DNA of 64,000 nt from Streptomyces antimycoticus (GTDB taxonomy: Bacteria; Actinomycetota; Actinomycetes; Streptomycetales; Streptomycetaceae): the NCBI RefSeq assembly GCF_005405925.1, contig NZ_BJHV01000001.1, positions 2,666,001-2,730,000 on the forward strand, read 5' to 3'. Positions 48,601 through 56,712 of the stretch are shown piece after piece. The notes under the pieces were generated by a model. The model made no database searches and was not told the origin of the DNA. It saw only the letters and a list, made by a program, of their open reading frames with translations. How positions within the stretch are numbered: the stretch's first letter is position 1; the number at the start of each line of letters is the position of its first letter. Position numbers and translations under genes: made by a program.

Positions 48601-49608
48601 TCCGTACACCGCGCCGAGCGCCGCCGCCTCCACCGGATCGCCCACCCGGGTGCCGGTGCCGTGCAGCTCCACATACTGGACCGCCGCCGGGTCGACCCCC
48701 GCACGCCGGCACGCCGCCGCCAGCACCGCCCCCTGCCCCTCGGGGTCGGGGGTGGTCAGGCCCGCGCCGGGGCCGTCGTTGCCGACCGCGCTGCCCTCGA
48801 TGACGCAAGTGATCTCGTCCCCGTCGGCCAGCGCCCTCGCCAGTGGCTTGAGCAGCACCATCCCCGCGCCCTCGCCGCGGACGTATCCGTTGGCGCGCTC
48901 GTCGAAGGTGAAGCAGCGGCCGTCCGGGGACAGCGCGCCGAGCCGGGCCGCCGCCAGCGCGCTGTCGCGCACCAGGTTGAGGTGCACCCCGCCGGCCAGT
49001 GCCGTGGCCGACTCCCCGCGCCGCAGGCTCTCGCAGGCCAGATGCACCGCGACCAGCGACGACGACTGCCCGGTGTCCACCACCAGGCTCGGTCCCCGCA
49101 GACCCAGGAAGTGGGAGACCCGGTTCGCGATCACGCTGCGGTTCAGTCCGGTCAGGGTGTGATGGGCGATGGCCGCGGGTCCCCTGCGCCGGTCCAGTAC
49201 GCCGTAGTCGTCCGCGGTCACACCGATGAAGACGCCGGTGTCCTCGCCCCGGACCTCGGCCGGCAGGATGCCCGCGTCCTCCAGGACCTCCCAGCCCAGC
49301 TCCAGCGCGAGCCGCTGCTGTGGGTCCATCGCCCGCGCCTCACGCGGCGAGATTCCGAAGAACTCGGAGTCGAAACGGTCGACTTCGTCCAGGAAGGCGC
49401 CCCACCCGGTCTCGCCGGAGTCCGCCGCCTCGTCGTCGTTCCAGCGGCCCGGCGGCACCTGTGACACCGCGCTCATCCCGCCGGTCAGCAACTGCCAGAA
49501 CCGCGCGGGATCCTGCGCGGACGGCAGTCGGCAGGACACCCCCACCACCGCGATGGCGGTGTCCTGCTGCTGGATTCGGCCAGCGGATATGGACTCAGGT
49601 CGGCTCAT
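35932..49608 (-). CDS. Type I modular polyketide synthase: KSQ loading, two extension modules, thioesterase; three apparent frameshifts
   Basis: One gene of 13.7 kb, about 4,560 codons after repair of three -1 breaks (about 46759, 36533 and 36507). Order: KSQ-AT-ACP / KS-AT-DH-KR-ACP / KS-AT-KR-ACP-TE. The loading KS has Gln in place of the active Cys, so it decarboxylates its extender to make the starter. Both extension KS domains keep Cys and both His. The start ATG 49608 ([15 protein letters not shown]) is preceded by GGGGAG; an in-frame upstream start at 49623 is weaker. A TE of the release type ends the chain. The whole cluster holds no other PKS gene in this window, so this enzyme may be the complete assembly line. 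The frame breaks are discussed in the findings. The divergent neighbour is a CMD/nuclease-like fusion gene. Confidence 0.9.
36800..41345 (-). other. PKS module 2: KS - AT(unusual) - KR(Tyr lost) - ACP
   Basis: KS about 41345-40070 (VDTACSASL). AT about 39765-38720 has GHSQGE of branched-extender ATs but FAAH (about 39163-39180) where methylmalonyl ATs have YASH and malonyl ATs HAFH. KR about 37860-37200 keeps TGGTGALGG for NADPH but has Gln for the catalytic Tyr ([12 protein letters not shown]; codon 37418-37420), so it should not reduce the ketone. ACP about 37010-36800 ([12 protein letters not shown]). Confidence 0.85.
41420..46556 (-). other. PKS module 1: KS - AT(malonyl) - DH - KR - ACP
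   Basis: KS about 46556-45290 ([31 protein letters not shown]). AT about 44990-44000 with GHSVGE and HAFH (44398-44415), malonyl type. DH about 43890-43080 with [11 protein letters not shown] and [11 protein letters not shown], both active-site motifs present. KR about 42480-41880 with TGGLGGLG, the LDD motif of B-type ketoreductases ([11 protein letters not shown]) and catalytic Tyr in [12 protein letters not shown] about 41640-41420 ([12 protein letters not shown]). Output: an alpha,beta-unsaturated unit. Confidence 0.85.
46600..49560 (-). other. PKS loading module: KSQ - AT(methylmalonyl) - ACP
   Basis: KSQ spans about 49560-48300; VDTGQSSSL carries Gln181 instead of Cys. AT spans about 47995-46985, with GHSQGE and the YASH motif (47398-47409) plus RVDVVQP, all predicting methylmalonyl-CoA; decarboxylation would give propionyl. 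The ACP (GFDSAM, Ser at the phosphopantetheine site) is split by the frame break at about 46759. Confidence 0.85.
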
Positions 49609-50038
49609 GGTGCCGCTCCCCACTCGTCGTCCTCACAGGCTCGGCAGGAGAGGCAAGTGCTGGCACACGCCGGGGCCCCCAGAATCCGGCGACACCGGAC
49701 TGCCGTTCAGGTCGTGATCAACAATGTGCGAAATAGTACATCTATGGTCGGCAGAAATCCCTGAGCCGCCAACGGAGTGGCGTGGCCCTCCCTTTGGGTC
49801 TATTCGTCGCCTCTTTCCCCTGTCATGGATGCATTCCGTATCATTGCCGTCACCTTAGGCACGCGAAGGTTGCTGAGAATTCACCTAGACCTTCGGTGTT
49901 TGAAAGACCGGGCGATCGCCTATCGTTGGGCGGGGTCGGCCGAAAAGAGCTGCCGAACGTCAAGCTGCCCGCTGCCCGACAGCCGACAGCGCGTCCGTCG
50001 AGACGCCGACGTGACAACACAAGCGCGAGGGTGAGGAA
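49609..50038. other. Divergent promoter region between PKS and fusion gene
   Basis: 430 nt without a gene, clearly more A/T-rich than its flanks (for example 49710-49770 and 49840-49920). It must hold the promoter of the PKS (-) and of the CMD/nuclease-like gene (+). I cannot assign -35/-10 boxes with confidence. Confidence 0.6.
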
Positions 50039-51331
50039 ATGCGGCCCAGGATCGATCCGCAGGACGCGGACGACTTCGCCGTCACACCGGCCGGCCAGGT
50101 CTACCTCCAGGAGGTCAGCCAGTCCTTGAACGGGATCCTCGCGGACCGGCCGCCGCCGAACGTCCACCGGACCATCGCCAACCACCCGACGCTGCTGCCC
50201 GCGATGCAGCCGCTGATGTCTCATGTGGCGGGCGATATCCTCCCGCCGCGCGAGCGCGAGCTCGTCATCCTGCGGACGGCGTGGCGTTCACAGGCGTCGT
50301 ACGTCTGGGCGCATCACCATGCGGCGGGGCTCTTCGTCGGGCTGACCGAGACGGAGATCGCCCGAGCCGCCTCGGAGGACGCCACCGGCTGGACGCCGTT
50401 CGAAGCCGCCCTGCTCACAGCGGTCGACGAACTCCACACCAAGTCGGCGATCTCGGACGGCACGTGGAAGCAGCTCGCCGAGCGCTACAGCGAGGAGCAG
50501 ATCCTCGAACTGCTGGCCCTCGCCGGCACGTACAAGACCCTGGCGTTCATCCTGAATTCCTGCCTGGTCCCGGTCGACAGCTGGATGGAGCGTCCGGCGC
50601 TGCTGCCGGTGGACCCGGGGCAGCTCACCTCCGGCAGACATGCCCGCCCGCGCGAGTCGCTTCCCGGATCGGGCGCCGAGACATGGAACCGACGCATCGT
50701 GTTGCAGAACGACACCGGGCTCTCGCAGCTCACACCCTCGGCGGCCCAACCCGAGCCGCCACTTCATGAGATTCTCGTCCGCTATCCGGACCTGATGTCC
50801 ACGGCCACGCAGGCCCGCGAGACCGGCTCGCCGCTCCTGCTGATCCGCAGGAACTCCTCGGACATCATGCCGGACACGGACGGCTACTCCTTCAGCGCCA
50901 CCCATCTGTTCGCCGATTCCACGGGTGTCCCGATTCTCGCCGAAGTGGTGGAACCGCACGACACCTGGAACGCGCACAGCGCGCTGTCCAAAATTCTCGA
51001 CTACGCGGGCAGCGGGGCCCGGCACTGGCCGCTCCACATACTCCAGCGCTCGCTCGAGTACACCGCGCAATTGCAGGACACCACCGCGGACGGTTTGCTG
51101 GCGGAGATGGGCTATCCGATCGACCAGGGCTCGTTCCTGCGCACGATCGAGGGGAATCTGGCCCTGGGCAGGCTCCGTATGGTCATTGTGGCCAGCCAAT
51201 TCCCGCCCGAATTCAACCGGGTCATCTCGTTCCTCGGCCAGCAGCTCCGCCCTGCCGAGGTGTACGGCGTCGAACTGCGCCGCTTCTCCGACGGGTCGCA
51301 CGCGGCATACATACCGCGGGTGGTCACCTGA
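50039..51331 (+). CDS. CMD/AhpD-like domain fused to a PD-(D/E)XK-like domain, unknown function
   Basis: A 430-residue chimera. Residues 20-185 form a carboxymuconolactone decarboxylase-type helical domain (LPPRERELVILRTAWRSQAS, YVWAHHHAAGLFVGL, ILELLALAGTYKTLAFILN). The Cys usually found after the R-T-A motif is Ser-Gln here. Residues 225-425 resemble predicted restriction-endonuclease-like proteins (ATHLFADSTGVPILAEVVEP, ALSKILDYAGSGARHW, RVISFLGQQLRPAEVYGVEL). The core ExK of that fold reads EVVE, so the catalytic Lys is missing. It is divergent from the PKS and inside the cluster. No frameshift joins the halves. A GTGAGGAA site precedes ATG 50039. Function is unknown. Confidence 0.8.
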   Translation: MRPRIDPQDADDFAVTPAGQVYLQEVSQSLNGILADRPPPNVHRTIANHPTLLPAMQPLMSHVAGDILPPRERELVILRTAWRSQASYVWAHHHAAGLFVGLTETEIARAASEDATGWTPFEAALLTAVDELHTKSAISDGTWKQLAERYSEEQILELLALAGTYKTLAFILNSCLVPVDSWMERPALLPVDPGQLTSGRHARPRESLPGSGAETWNRRIVLQNDTGLSQLTPSAAQPEPPLHEILVRYPDLMSTATQARETGSPLLLIRRNSSDIMPDTDGYSFSATHLFADSTGVPILAEVVEPHDTWNAHSALSKILDYAGSGARHWPLHILQRSLEYTAQLQDTTADGLLAEMGYPIDQGSFLRTIEGNLALGRLRMVIVASQFPPEFNRVISFLGQQLRPAEVYGVELRRFSDGSHAAYIPRVVT

Positions 51332-51361
51332 GCGGGGAAGCAGCCTCCGCGGACGGCCGAG

Positions 51362-51390
51362 GCGGGCCGGGGCCGAGCCCCGGCCCGCCG
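51362..51390. terminator. Bidirectional hairpin after the fusion gene
   Basis: Perfect 13-bp arms at 51362-51374 and 51378-51390 with a 3-nt loop between the convergent fusion gene and O-methyltransferase gene. Confidence 0.75.
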
Positions 51391-51430
51391 TCAGTCATCC
51401 GTCGGCCGATTCACTCACTCACCAGCCCGT

Positions 51431-52108
51431 TCACTCACCCGCGGGCGATTTCTTGCGGATCAGCGTGATGCCGTCCGCCATGGGGACCAGCGACATCTCG
51501 ACCCGCGGATCGTCGTGGACCAGCTTGTTGAACGCGCGGATCCCGGCGGTGTCGACGTCCTGCGCCTCGGGGTCCACGACCTTGCCGAAGAACAGCGTGT
51601 TGTCGACCACGATCAGGCCGCGGTCGCCGAGGAGCGTCAGCGCCATCTCGTAGTAGTGCGGGTAGCCCTGCTTGTCGGCGTCGATGAACACGAAGTCGAA
51701 TGTGCCGGGGCCCTCCTCCGCGAGGATCGCCTCGAGGGTGTCGGCCGCGTCGCCGACGCGCAGGTCGATCCGCCCCTCGACACCGGCCTTGGCCCAGTAG
51801 TCGGCGCCGATGCTCGCCCAGCGGTCGGTGATGTCACACGTGACGAGCTGTCCGCCGGGCGCGAGCGCCCGGGCCAGGCACAGGGTGCTGTACCCGGTGA
51901 ACGTGCCGATCTCCAGGATCCTTCTCGCCGGGGTGAGACCGGCCAGCAGCGTCAGGAGCTGGCCCTCCTCGGGCATGACCTGCATCGCGGTGCCCGCGGG
52001 AAGCTCCGCCGTCGTCTCGCGCAGCTGCCGCAGGACCTCGTCCTCGCGCAGGGAGAACTCCCGGATGTACTCCGAGAGCGCGGCCGGGAGACCTACCTGG
52101 TTCGCCAT
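51431..52108 (-). CDS. fkbG: O-methyltransferase, FkbG-like (methoxymalonyl-ACP pathway)
   Basis: A 225-residue class I, metal-dependent O-methyltransferase of the caffeoyl-CoA/catechol type. Motif I is RILEIGTFTGYSTLCLA (about 64-80); metal and active-site motifs are VFIDADKQGYPHYYE and GLIVVDNTLFFGKV. In methoxymalonyl-ACP pathways it methylates the 2-hydroxyl of hydroxymalonyl-ACP. It is last in a leftward five-gene cassette. A 9-nt tandem repeat sits immediately upstream of its ribosome-binding site. Confidence 0.88.
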   Translation of the reverse strand: MANQVGLPAALSEYIREFSLREDEVLRQLRETTAELPAGTAMQVMPEEGQLLTLLAGLTPARRILEIGTFTGYSTLCLARALAPGGQLVTCDITDRWASIGADYWAKAGVEGRIDLRVGDAADTLEAILAEEGPGTFDFVFIDADKQGYPHYYEMALTLLGDRGLIVVDNTLFFGKVVDPEAQDVDTAGIRAFNKLVHDDPRVEMSLVPMADGITLIRKKSPAGE

Positions 52109-52120
52109 GCGTCATCCATC

Positions 52121-52165
52121 TTCTCTGGCTTCTCTGGCTTCTCTGGCTTCTGGCTTTTCTGGCTT
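52121..52165 (-). repeat. Tandem 9-nt repeat upstream of the O-methyltransferase start
   Basis: On the + strand TTCTCTGGC occurs three times in a row (52121-52147), followed by two imperfect units to about 52165. On the coding strand it reads GCCAGAGAA and ends 12 nt before the ATG, in the ribosome-binding zone. Confidence 0.85.
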
Positions 52166-52213
52166 TCTCACATCGGAACCGGCCGGGAGGTGGGCCTCCC
52201 GGCCGGCGCGGGC

Positions 52214-53290
52214 TCAGACGCCCTGGAGGCTGACGGCGTGCAGCTCCATCGTGGGCGGCGGGTCGGACGGCGCCGGGGACAGATGCAGCCGTTGGATCTC
52301 CTCCTGTGCGGGCGCGGGCAGTTCGGCCCGGCAGGCGCACGGCTCGTCGGTGAAACCGGCGAAGCGGTAGGCGATCTCCATCATCCGGTTGCGCTCGGTC
52401 TGCCGGAAGTCGGCGGCCAGATGGACCCCCGCCTGGGCGGCCTGGTCGCCGAGCCAGCGCAGGATCGCCGAACCGGCGCCGAACGACACCACACGACACG
52501 ACGTGGCCAGCAGCTTCAGGTGCCAGACGCCTTCGTGCTTCTCCAGCAGTTGGAGACCGACCGCGCCATGCGGCCCGAACCGGTCGGTGAGCGTGGTCAC
52601 CAGCACCTCATGGCGTGGATCGGCCAGCAGCGCCCGCAGATCGGTGATGGAGTAGTGCACACCGGTGGCGTTCATCTGGCTGGTGCGCAGCGTCAGCTCC
52701 TCCACCCGGGAGAGCTCCTCCTCGGTGGCGCGTCCGATGCTCATCACCAGTTCCAGCGAGCGCAGGAAGTCCTCGCTCGGCCCCTGGAACTGGGCCTCGG
52801 CCGCCTTCCGCTCGAATCCGGCCTGGTACATCTGGCGACGGCGGCGCGCGTCCACGGTCACCGTCGCCGGGTTGAACTCCGGCAGGGCGGAGAGCTCGGA
52901 GAGCCGCTCGGCGTCATAGCAGCGGACCTCCGGCAGATGGAACTGGACCTCGGCCCGCTCCGTCGGCTGGTCGTCGATGAAGGCGATCGTGCCGAGTGCG
53001 AAGTTGAGCTCGGTGGCGATCTCCCGCACCGAATCGGACTTCGGACCCCAGCCGATGCGCGGCAGCACGAAGTACTCGGCGACGCCCAGCGCCTCGAGCT
53101 GCTTCCACGCCAGGTCGTGATCGTTCTTGCTGGCCACCGACTGCAGGATGCCGCGGCTGTCCAGTTCGGCGATGAGTTCTCTGACCGGGGCGGGGAGCGT
53201 CACTGTCCCGTCCTCCAGCAACGTGCCCTGCCACAGGGTGTTGTCGAGGTCCCACACCAGACACTTCACGATCGAGCTCTGTTCAGCCAC
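52214..53290 (-). CDS. fkbH: FkbH-like glyceryl transferase-phosphatase
   Basis: A 358-residue HAD-superfamily protein. Motif I is CLVWDLDNTLWQGTLLEDG at the N-terminus, motif II SVASKND, motif III/IV IAFIDDQPTERAEV. The C-terminal acyltransferase-like part includes LTDRFGPHGAVGLQLL. FkbH enzymes load a glyceryl unit from 1,3-bisphosphoglycerate onto an ACP with loss of phosphate, the first step to methoxymalonyl-ACP. It follows fkbI by 27 nt. Confidence 0.9.
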   Translation of the reverse strand: MAEQSSIVKCLVWDLDNTLWQGTLLEDGTVTLPAPVRELIAELDSRGILQSVASKNDHDLAWKQLEALGVAEYFVLPRIGWGPKSDSVREIATELNFALGTIAFIDDQPTERAEVQFHLPEVRCYDAERLSELSALPEFNPATVTVDARRRRQMYQAGFERKAAEAQFQGPSEDFLRSLELVMSIGRATEEELSRVEELTLRTSQMNATGVHYSITDLRALLADPRHEVLVTTLTDRFGPHGAVGLQLLEKHEGVWHLKLLATSCRVVSFGAGSAILRWLGDQAAQAGVHLAADFRQTERNRMMEIAYRFAGFTDEPCACRAELPAPAQEEIQRLHLSPAPSDPPPTMELHAVSLQGV

Positions 53291-53317
53291 GGCTCTTCCT
53301 TGTCTCGGGACGCCGAC

Positions 53318-54427
53318 TCATGTCGCGGGCATCGACACGGCGTGGTCGGCGAGGATCAGCTGACAGATCTCCGTACTGCCCTCGATGAGTTCCATGAGCT
53401 TCGCGTCGCGGTACGCACGCTCGACCACATGGCCCTCGTGTGCCGCCGCCGAACCCAGCACCTGCACCGCCGTGGCGGCGCCCTGCGCGGCCTGGACGGC
53501 GCTCACCTGCTTGGCGAGGACGGTGGCGACGACCATCTCGGGAGAGCCGTCGTCCCAGCACCGGCTGGCGTGTTCGCACACCCGGGTGGCGATCTGCTCG
53601 GAGGTCAGCAGAGTCGCCAGGTGGCGGGCGACGAGCTGGTGGTCCGCGAGCCGCTTTCCGAACTGCGTCCGGGTGCGGGCATGGCCGCGGGCGGCGTCGA
53701 GACAGGCCCGGAGGATGCCGACACAGCCCCAGGCGACCGAGATCCGCCCGTACGCCAGCGCGGTGGTCACCAGCAGCATCAGGGGCTGTCCGCCGCCGAG
53801 CACGGCGGTGGCGGGCAGCCGCACCGCGTCGAGCGTCACGTTCGCATGGCCCGCGGCCCGGCAGCCGGACGGCTGCGCCACCCTGGTCACGGTGACGCCC
53901 GGAGCCGAGGCGGGCACCACGACGGCGGCCGCGCCGGAGCCATAGCGGCCGACGACAACGATCATGTCGGCGTAGTGGGCCGCGGTCGTCCACACCTTCT
54001 GGCCGCGGACGATGACGGTGTTGTCGTCCCGCTCGATGGTCGTGGTCATCGCCGACAGATCGCTGCCCGCCTCCGGCTCGCTGAACGCGACGGCGGCGAG
54101 CTGACCCCCGGCCAGCTTCGGCAGGTACTCGGCGTGCTGTTGCGCGCTGCCCAGGCGCTGAATGGTCCACGCGGCCATGCCCTGCGAGGTCATCACGCTC
54201 CGCAGGGAGCTGCACCGGCTGCCCACGAACGCGGTGAACTCGCCGTTCGCCGCGCTGCTCGCGCCGAGTCCGCCGGACGCCTCCGGCACCCCGGCGCACA
54301 GCAGGCCGCGAGCGGACAGCGTGCGCAGGACGTCGTCGGGGATCAGACCGATCCGGTCCCACTCAGCGGCCCGGTCGCCGACGAGGTCGTCGACGAGGTC
54401 CCGGGCGCCGGCGAGCGGCTCAGTCAT
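53318..54427 (-). CDS. fkbI: FkbI-like acyl-ACP dehydrogenase
   Basis: A 369-residue flavoprotein of the acyl-CoA dehydrogenase family: AFSEPEAGSDLSAMTTTIE for FAD/substrate contact near residue 135 and RDAKLMELIEGSTEICQLIL near the C-terminus. In this pathway it oxidises the aldehyde/hydroxy intermediate on the ACP to hydroxymalonyl-ACP. Its start overlaps the ACP stop by 8 nt. Confidence 0.9.
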   Translation of the reverse strand: MTEPLAGARDLVDDLVGDRAAEWDRIGLIPDDVLRTLSARGLLCAGVPEASGGLGASSAANGEFTAFVGSRCSSLRSVMTSQGMAAWTIQRLGSAQQHAEYLPKLAGGQLAAVAFSEPEAGSDLSAMTTTIERDDNTVIVRGQKVWTTAAHYADMIVVVGRYGSGAAAVVVPASAPGVTVTRVAQPSGCRAAGHANVTLDAVRLPATAVLGGGQPLMLLVTTALAYGRISVAWGCVGILRACLDAARGHARTRTQFGKRLADHQLVARHLATLLTSEQIATRVCEHASRCWDDGSPEMVVATVLAKQVSAVQAAQGAATAVQVLGSAAAHEGHVVERAYRDAKLMELIEGSTEICQLILADHAVSMPAT

Positions 54428-54698
54428 CGGCGGGCTTCTCGCCGCCGCGCAACCGCACCACCAGAGCGGTCATGGCCGCGATGGTCCGGAAGTTGTCCCG
54501 CTTGAGGTCGTCCCCCAGGATCTGCACGGAGAAGGCCTGTTCCAGATGGACGACGAGCTCCATCGCGAACATCGACGACACCAGCCCGGACCCGAAGAGG
54601 TCCTGGTCGGCAGGGACCTCCGCCTTCACCCGCTCCGAGACGAACGCTGTGATCGCCTGCTCGGTCGCCTCGGCGGTGACTGCCTGGTCCATACTCAC
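54420..54698 (-). CDS. fkbJ: FkbJ-like acyl carrier protein
   Basis: A 92-residue acidic ACP. The phosphopantetheine Ser is in DLFGSGLVSSMFAMELVV. It carries glyceryl to methoxymalonyl intermediates and delivers the extender to the PKS AT. The start overlaps the fkbK stop by 4 nt. Confidence 0.88.
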   Translation of the reverse strand: MSMDQAVTAEATEQAITAFVSERVKAEVPADQDLFGSGLVSSMFAMELVVHLEQAFSVQILGDDLKRDNFRTIAAMTALVVRLRGGEKPADD

Positions 54699-55558
54699 GA
54701 AAGCACCTCTCCATAGTTGTAGAACCCGCGCCCTGTCTTACGCCCCAGGTCACCGGCGCGCACCTTCTCCATCAGAAGTTCACAGGGCTCGAAGGTGGAA
54801 TTTCCGGTCCGCTCGGCAAGTAGCCGAAGAGCGTCCGCGAGATTGTCGAGTCCGATCAGGTCGGCGGTGCGCAGCGGGCCGGTCGGATGACCGAGGCAGC
54901 CGTGCATGAGCTGGTCCACGTCCTCGACGCTCGCGGTGCCCTCGGCCACGATGCGCGCCGCTTCATTGATCATGGGGTGCAGCAGCCTGCTGGTGACGAA
55001 GCCCGGCGCGTCCCGCACGACGACCGTCTTCCGCCCCAGCCGCTCCAGCAGGGACAGGACCGCGGCCATGGCGTCCTCGCCGGTCTGCGGGCCGCGCACC
55101 ACTTCCACCATCTCGATGAGATAGGACGGATTCATGAAGTGCACGCCGGCCAGTTCCGCGGGCCGCTGCACCGACTTCGCCAGTTCGGCGATGGGTATTC
55201 CCGAGGTGTTGGTGATCAGCGGGATCCCGGCGGGGACCGTGCCGGAGAGCTCCGCCATGACCCGCGCCTTGAGCGCGGCGTCCTCGGTGATCGCCTCGAT
55301 CACCACATCGGCGTCCGCGACATCGCCGCTGGAGAGCGTCGTGGCGAGTGTCCCGGTGGCCTGGGAGGCGGGGAAGGCGCCCATGAACTGCCCGTGCCGC
55401 AACAGCTGGGCGATTTCCGCTCGGGCGCTCTCCAGCACCTCGCCCGAGACATCGACCAGCACGACATCGACCCCATGGCCCAGCGCGAGTGCGGTGATGT
55501 TGCGTCCCATTACCCCGGCGCCGACGACAGCGATCGTGTCCGATGCGGAACTCGCCAT
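54695..55558 (-). CDS. fkbK: FkbK-like 3-hydroxyacyl dehydrogenase
   Basis: A 287-residue NAD-dependent dehydrogenase of the 3-hydroxyacyl-CoA dehydrogenase family. The Rossmann motif is IAVVGAGVMGRNITALAL at the N-terminus; later GVHFMNPSYLIEMVEVV and RLLHPMINEAARI. It oxidises glyceryl-ACP in the methoxymalonyl pathway. It is the first gene of the cassette, so the promoter lies in 55559-55985. The ATG at 55558 (MASSASDT) is chosen; the longer frame has an odd Cys-rich lead. Confidence 0.88.
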   Translation of the reverse strand: MASSASDTIAVVGAGVMGRNITALALGHGVDVVLVDVSGEVLESARAEIAQLLRHGQFMGAFPASQATGTLATTLSSGDVADADVVIEAITEDAALKARVMAELSGTVPAGIPLITNTSGIPIAELAKSVQRPAELAGVHFMNPSYLIEMVEVVRGPQTGEDAMAAVLSLLERLGRKTVVVRDAPGFVTSRLLHPMINEAARIVAEGTASVEDVDQLMHGCLGHPTGPLRTADLIGLDNLADALRLLAERTGNSTFEPCELLMEKVRAGDLGRKTGRGFYNYGEVLS

Positions 55559-55985
55559 CCCCTGCCTCCAATCGTCACTCAGATGAGCGCGCCCCCGGTA
55601 GGGCACACAACAAGTGAATGCCAACAGGAACGGCAGGCCCCTGTCTCTATGGCACTTTCAGGTGAAAATACTAGGAGAGCGCGGCCGGTGTCGATGGTGC
55701 GCAACCACCGCCGCCATCTCGGCATCTTCGCCTGATCCAGGGCGATTTGGACCATCCGCCGACCGTCGAGGACGGCGATCACCAGCCTACGGGACCGTTC
55801 ACGCCGAAGAGGCCGCCACTGGGACCGTGCGCCGGGAGCGTGGCCGCGCGCACGACGACCTTCGCGACCGGCTACACATCCGAGAGCGCGTTCAGCACCG
55901 CATTCCGCCGCGTGGTCGGCTCCTCACCGAAACAATGCGCGACACCGCACCTACCGCGGTGAACAGCGGGCCGAGACAGGAGGGT
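55559..55985. other. Gap at the right edge of the biosynthetic cluster
   Basis: It holds the fkbK promoter, an AraC-type remnant (55840-55962) and no intact gene. Codon bias of the longer + frames is poor. Confidence 0.6.
55840..55962 (+). pseudogene. C-terminal remnant of an AraC-family regulator
   Basis: A short frame reads VAARTTTFATGYTSESAFST, then AFRRVVGSSPKQ: the second HTH of AraC proteins (GYTSESAFSTAFRR-VVG-SP). The expected WRD follows only if one G is added after CAATG. Everything N-terminal is absent or unrecognisable. Confidence 0.55.
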
Positions 55986-56651
55986 TCAGGCGCGCGGCAG
56001 CACGCCCAGGAGTGCCGAGGTGAAGGAGATCCGCAGAGCGTCACGCAGCTCCAGGTGGAGCACGCCGAGGGCAGGCTCGTCCGCGTAGGCGGCAAGGACG
56101 CTGGGCGGCGGCGGGACGTACGCCGACAGGGCACCCGCCGAGACCAGGCTCATCAGGCAGAACAGCTGCGCGCTGTCGCCGAGTTCGGGCACATGGCGGC
56201 GCACGAGCTCGGTCATGGCCGCGAGCCGCGCGAGGGAGGACCGCTTGTGCCGCTTGACCACCTCGACCGAGACGTTGTGCTCAAGGACGCCGCCCTGCGC
56301 GCCGAAGAGGTCGCACAGCACCGCCCGGCCCGCCAGCGACCGACTGAGGATCTCGGCCAACTGGCCCGCCCGCACTTCCGGCGCCGCATGCGCCTCGATG
56401 CCCGCGGCCAGCTCGTCCGCCAGCTCGGCGAGCCAGCTCTCCAGAAAAACGTCCAGCAGTTCGAGCAGCACCGCCTCGCGTGACTCGAAATACCGCAGGA
56501 CGTTCGACTTGGCCAGGCCCACCCGTCGGCTGAGCTCGTTGAGGCTCACCTCGGCCACGGGCATCTCGTCGAGCATCGCCGCCGCCGTGTCCAGGATCGC
56601 CCGGCGGCGGATCTCCCGCTGCTCCTCGCTTCGCGCTCGCTGAAATGTCAC
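55986..56651 (-). CDS. TetR family regulator, divergent from SDR gene
   Basis: A 221-residue TetR protein. HTH at about residues 28-70 (VSLNELSRRVGLAKSNVLRY, then FESREAVLLELLDVF) and a C-terminal domain with LARLAAMTELVRRHVPEL. Two palindromic sites flank the SDR promoter in the 100 nt between the starts, so it should repress the SDR gene and itself. Its inducer is unknown. Confidence 0.88.
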   Translation of the reverse strand: MTFQRARSEEQREIRRRAILDTAAAMLDEMPVAEVSLNELSRRVGLAKSNVLRYFESREAVLLELLDVFLESWLAELADELAAGIEAHAAPEVRAGQLAEILSRSLAGRAVLCDLFGAQGGVLEHNVSVEVVKRHKRSSLARLAAMTELVRRHVPELGDSAQLFCLMSLVSAGALSAYVPPPPSVLAAYADEPALGVLHLELRDALRISFTSALLGVLPRA

Positions 56652-56667
56652 GCCCTCAGCCTAACTT

Positions 56668-56706
56668 AAAGACCGCCGGTCTCTTGACAGAAGACCGGCG
56701 GTCTTT
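56668..56706. promoter_or_regulatory. Dual TetR operator flanking the SDR promoter
   Basis: AGACCGCCGGTCT and AGACCGGCGGTCT are both 13-bp palindromes, and the larger 15-bp blocks 56668-56682 and 56692-56706 are perfect inverted repeats of each other around a 9-nt centre. A weaker related site follows at about 56726-56740. Confidence 0.8.
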
Positions 56707-56712
56707 TATGTT
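56684..56712 (+). promoter_or_regulatory. Promoter of the SDR gene
   Basis: TTGACA (56684-56689), a 17-nt spacer and TATGTT (56707-56712). The -35 sits between the two operators and the spacer is the right operator, so bound repressor would block polymerase. AGGAG (56741-56745) precedes ATG 56752. Confidence 0.75.
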
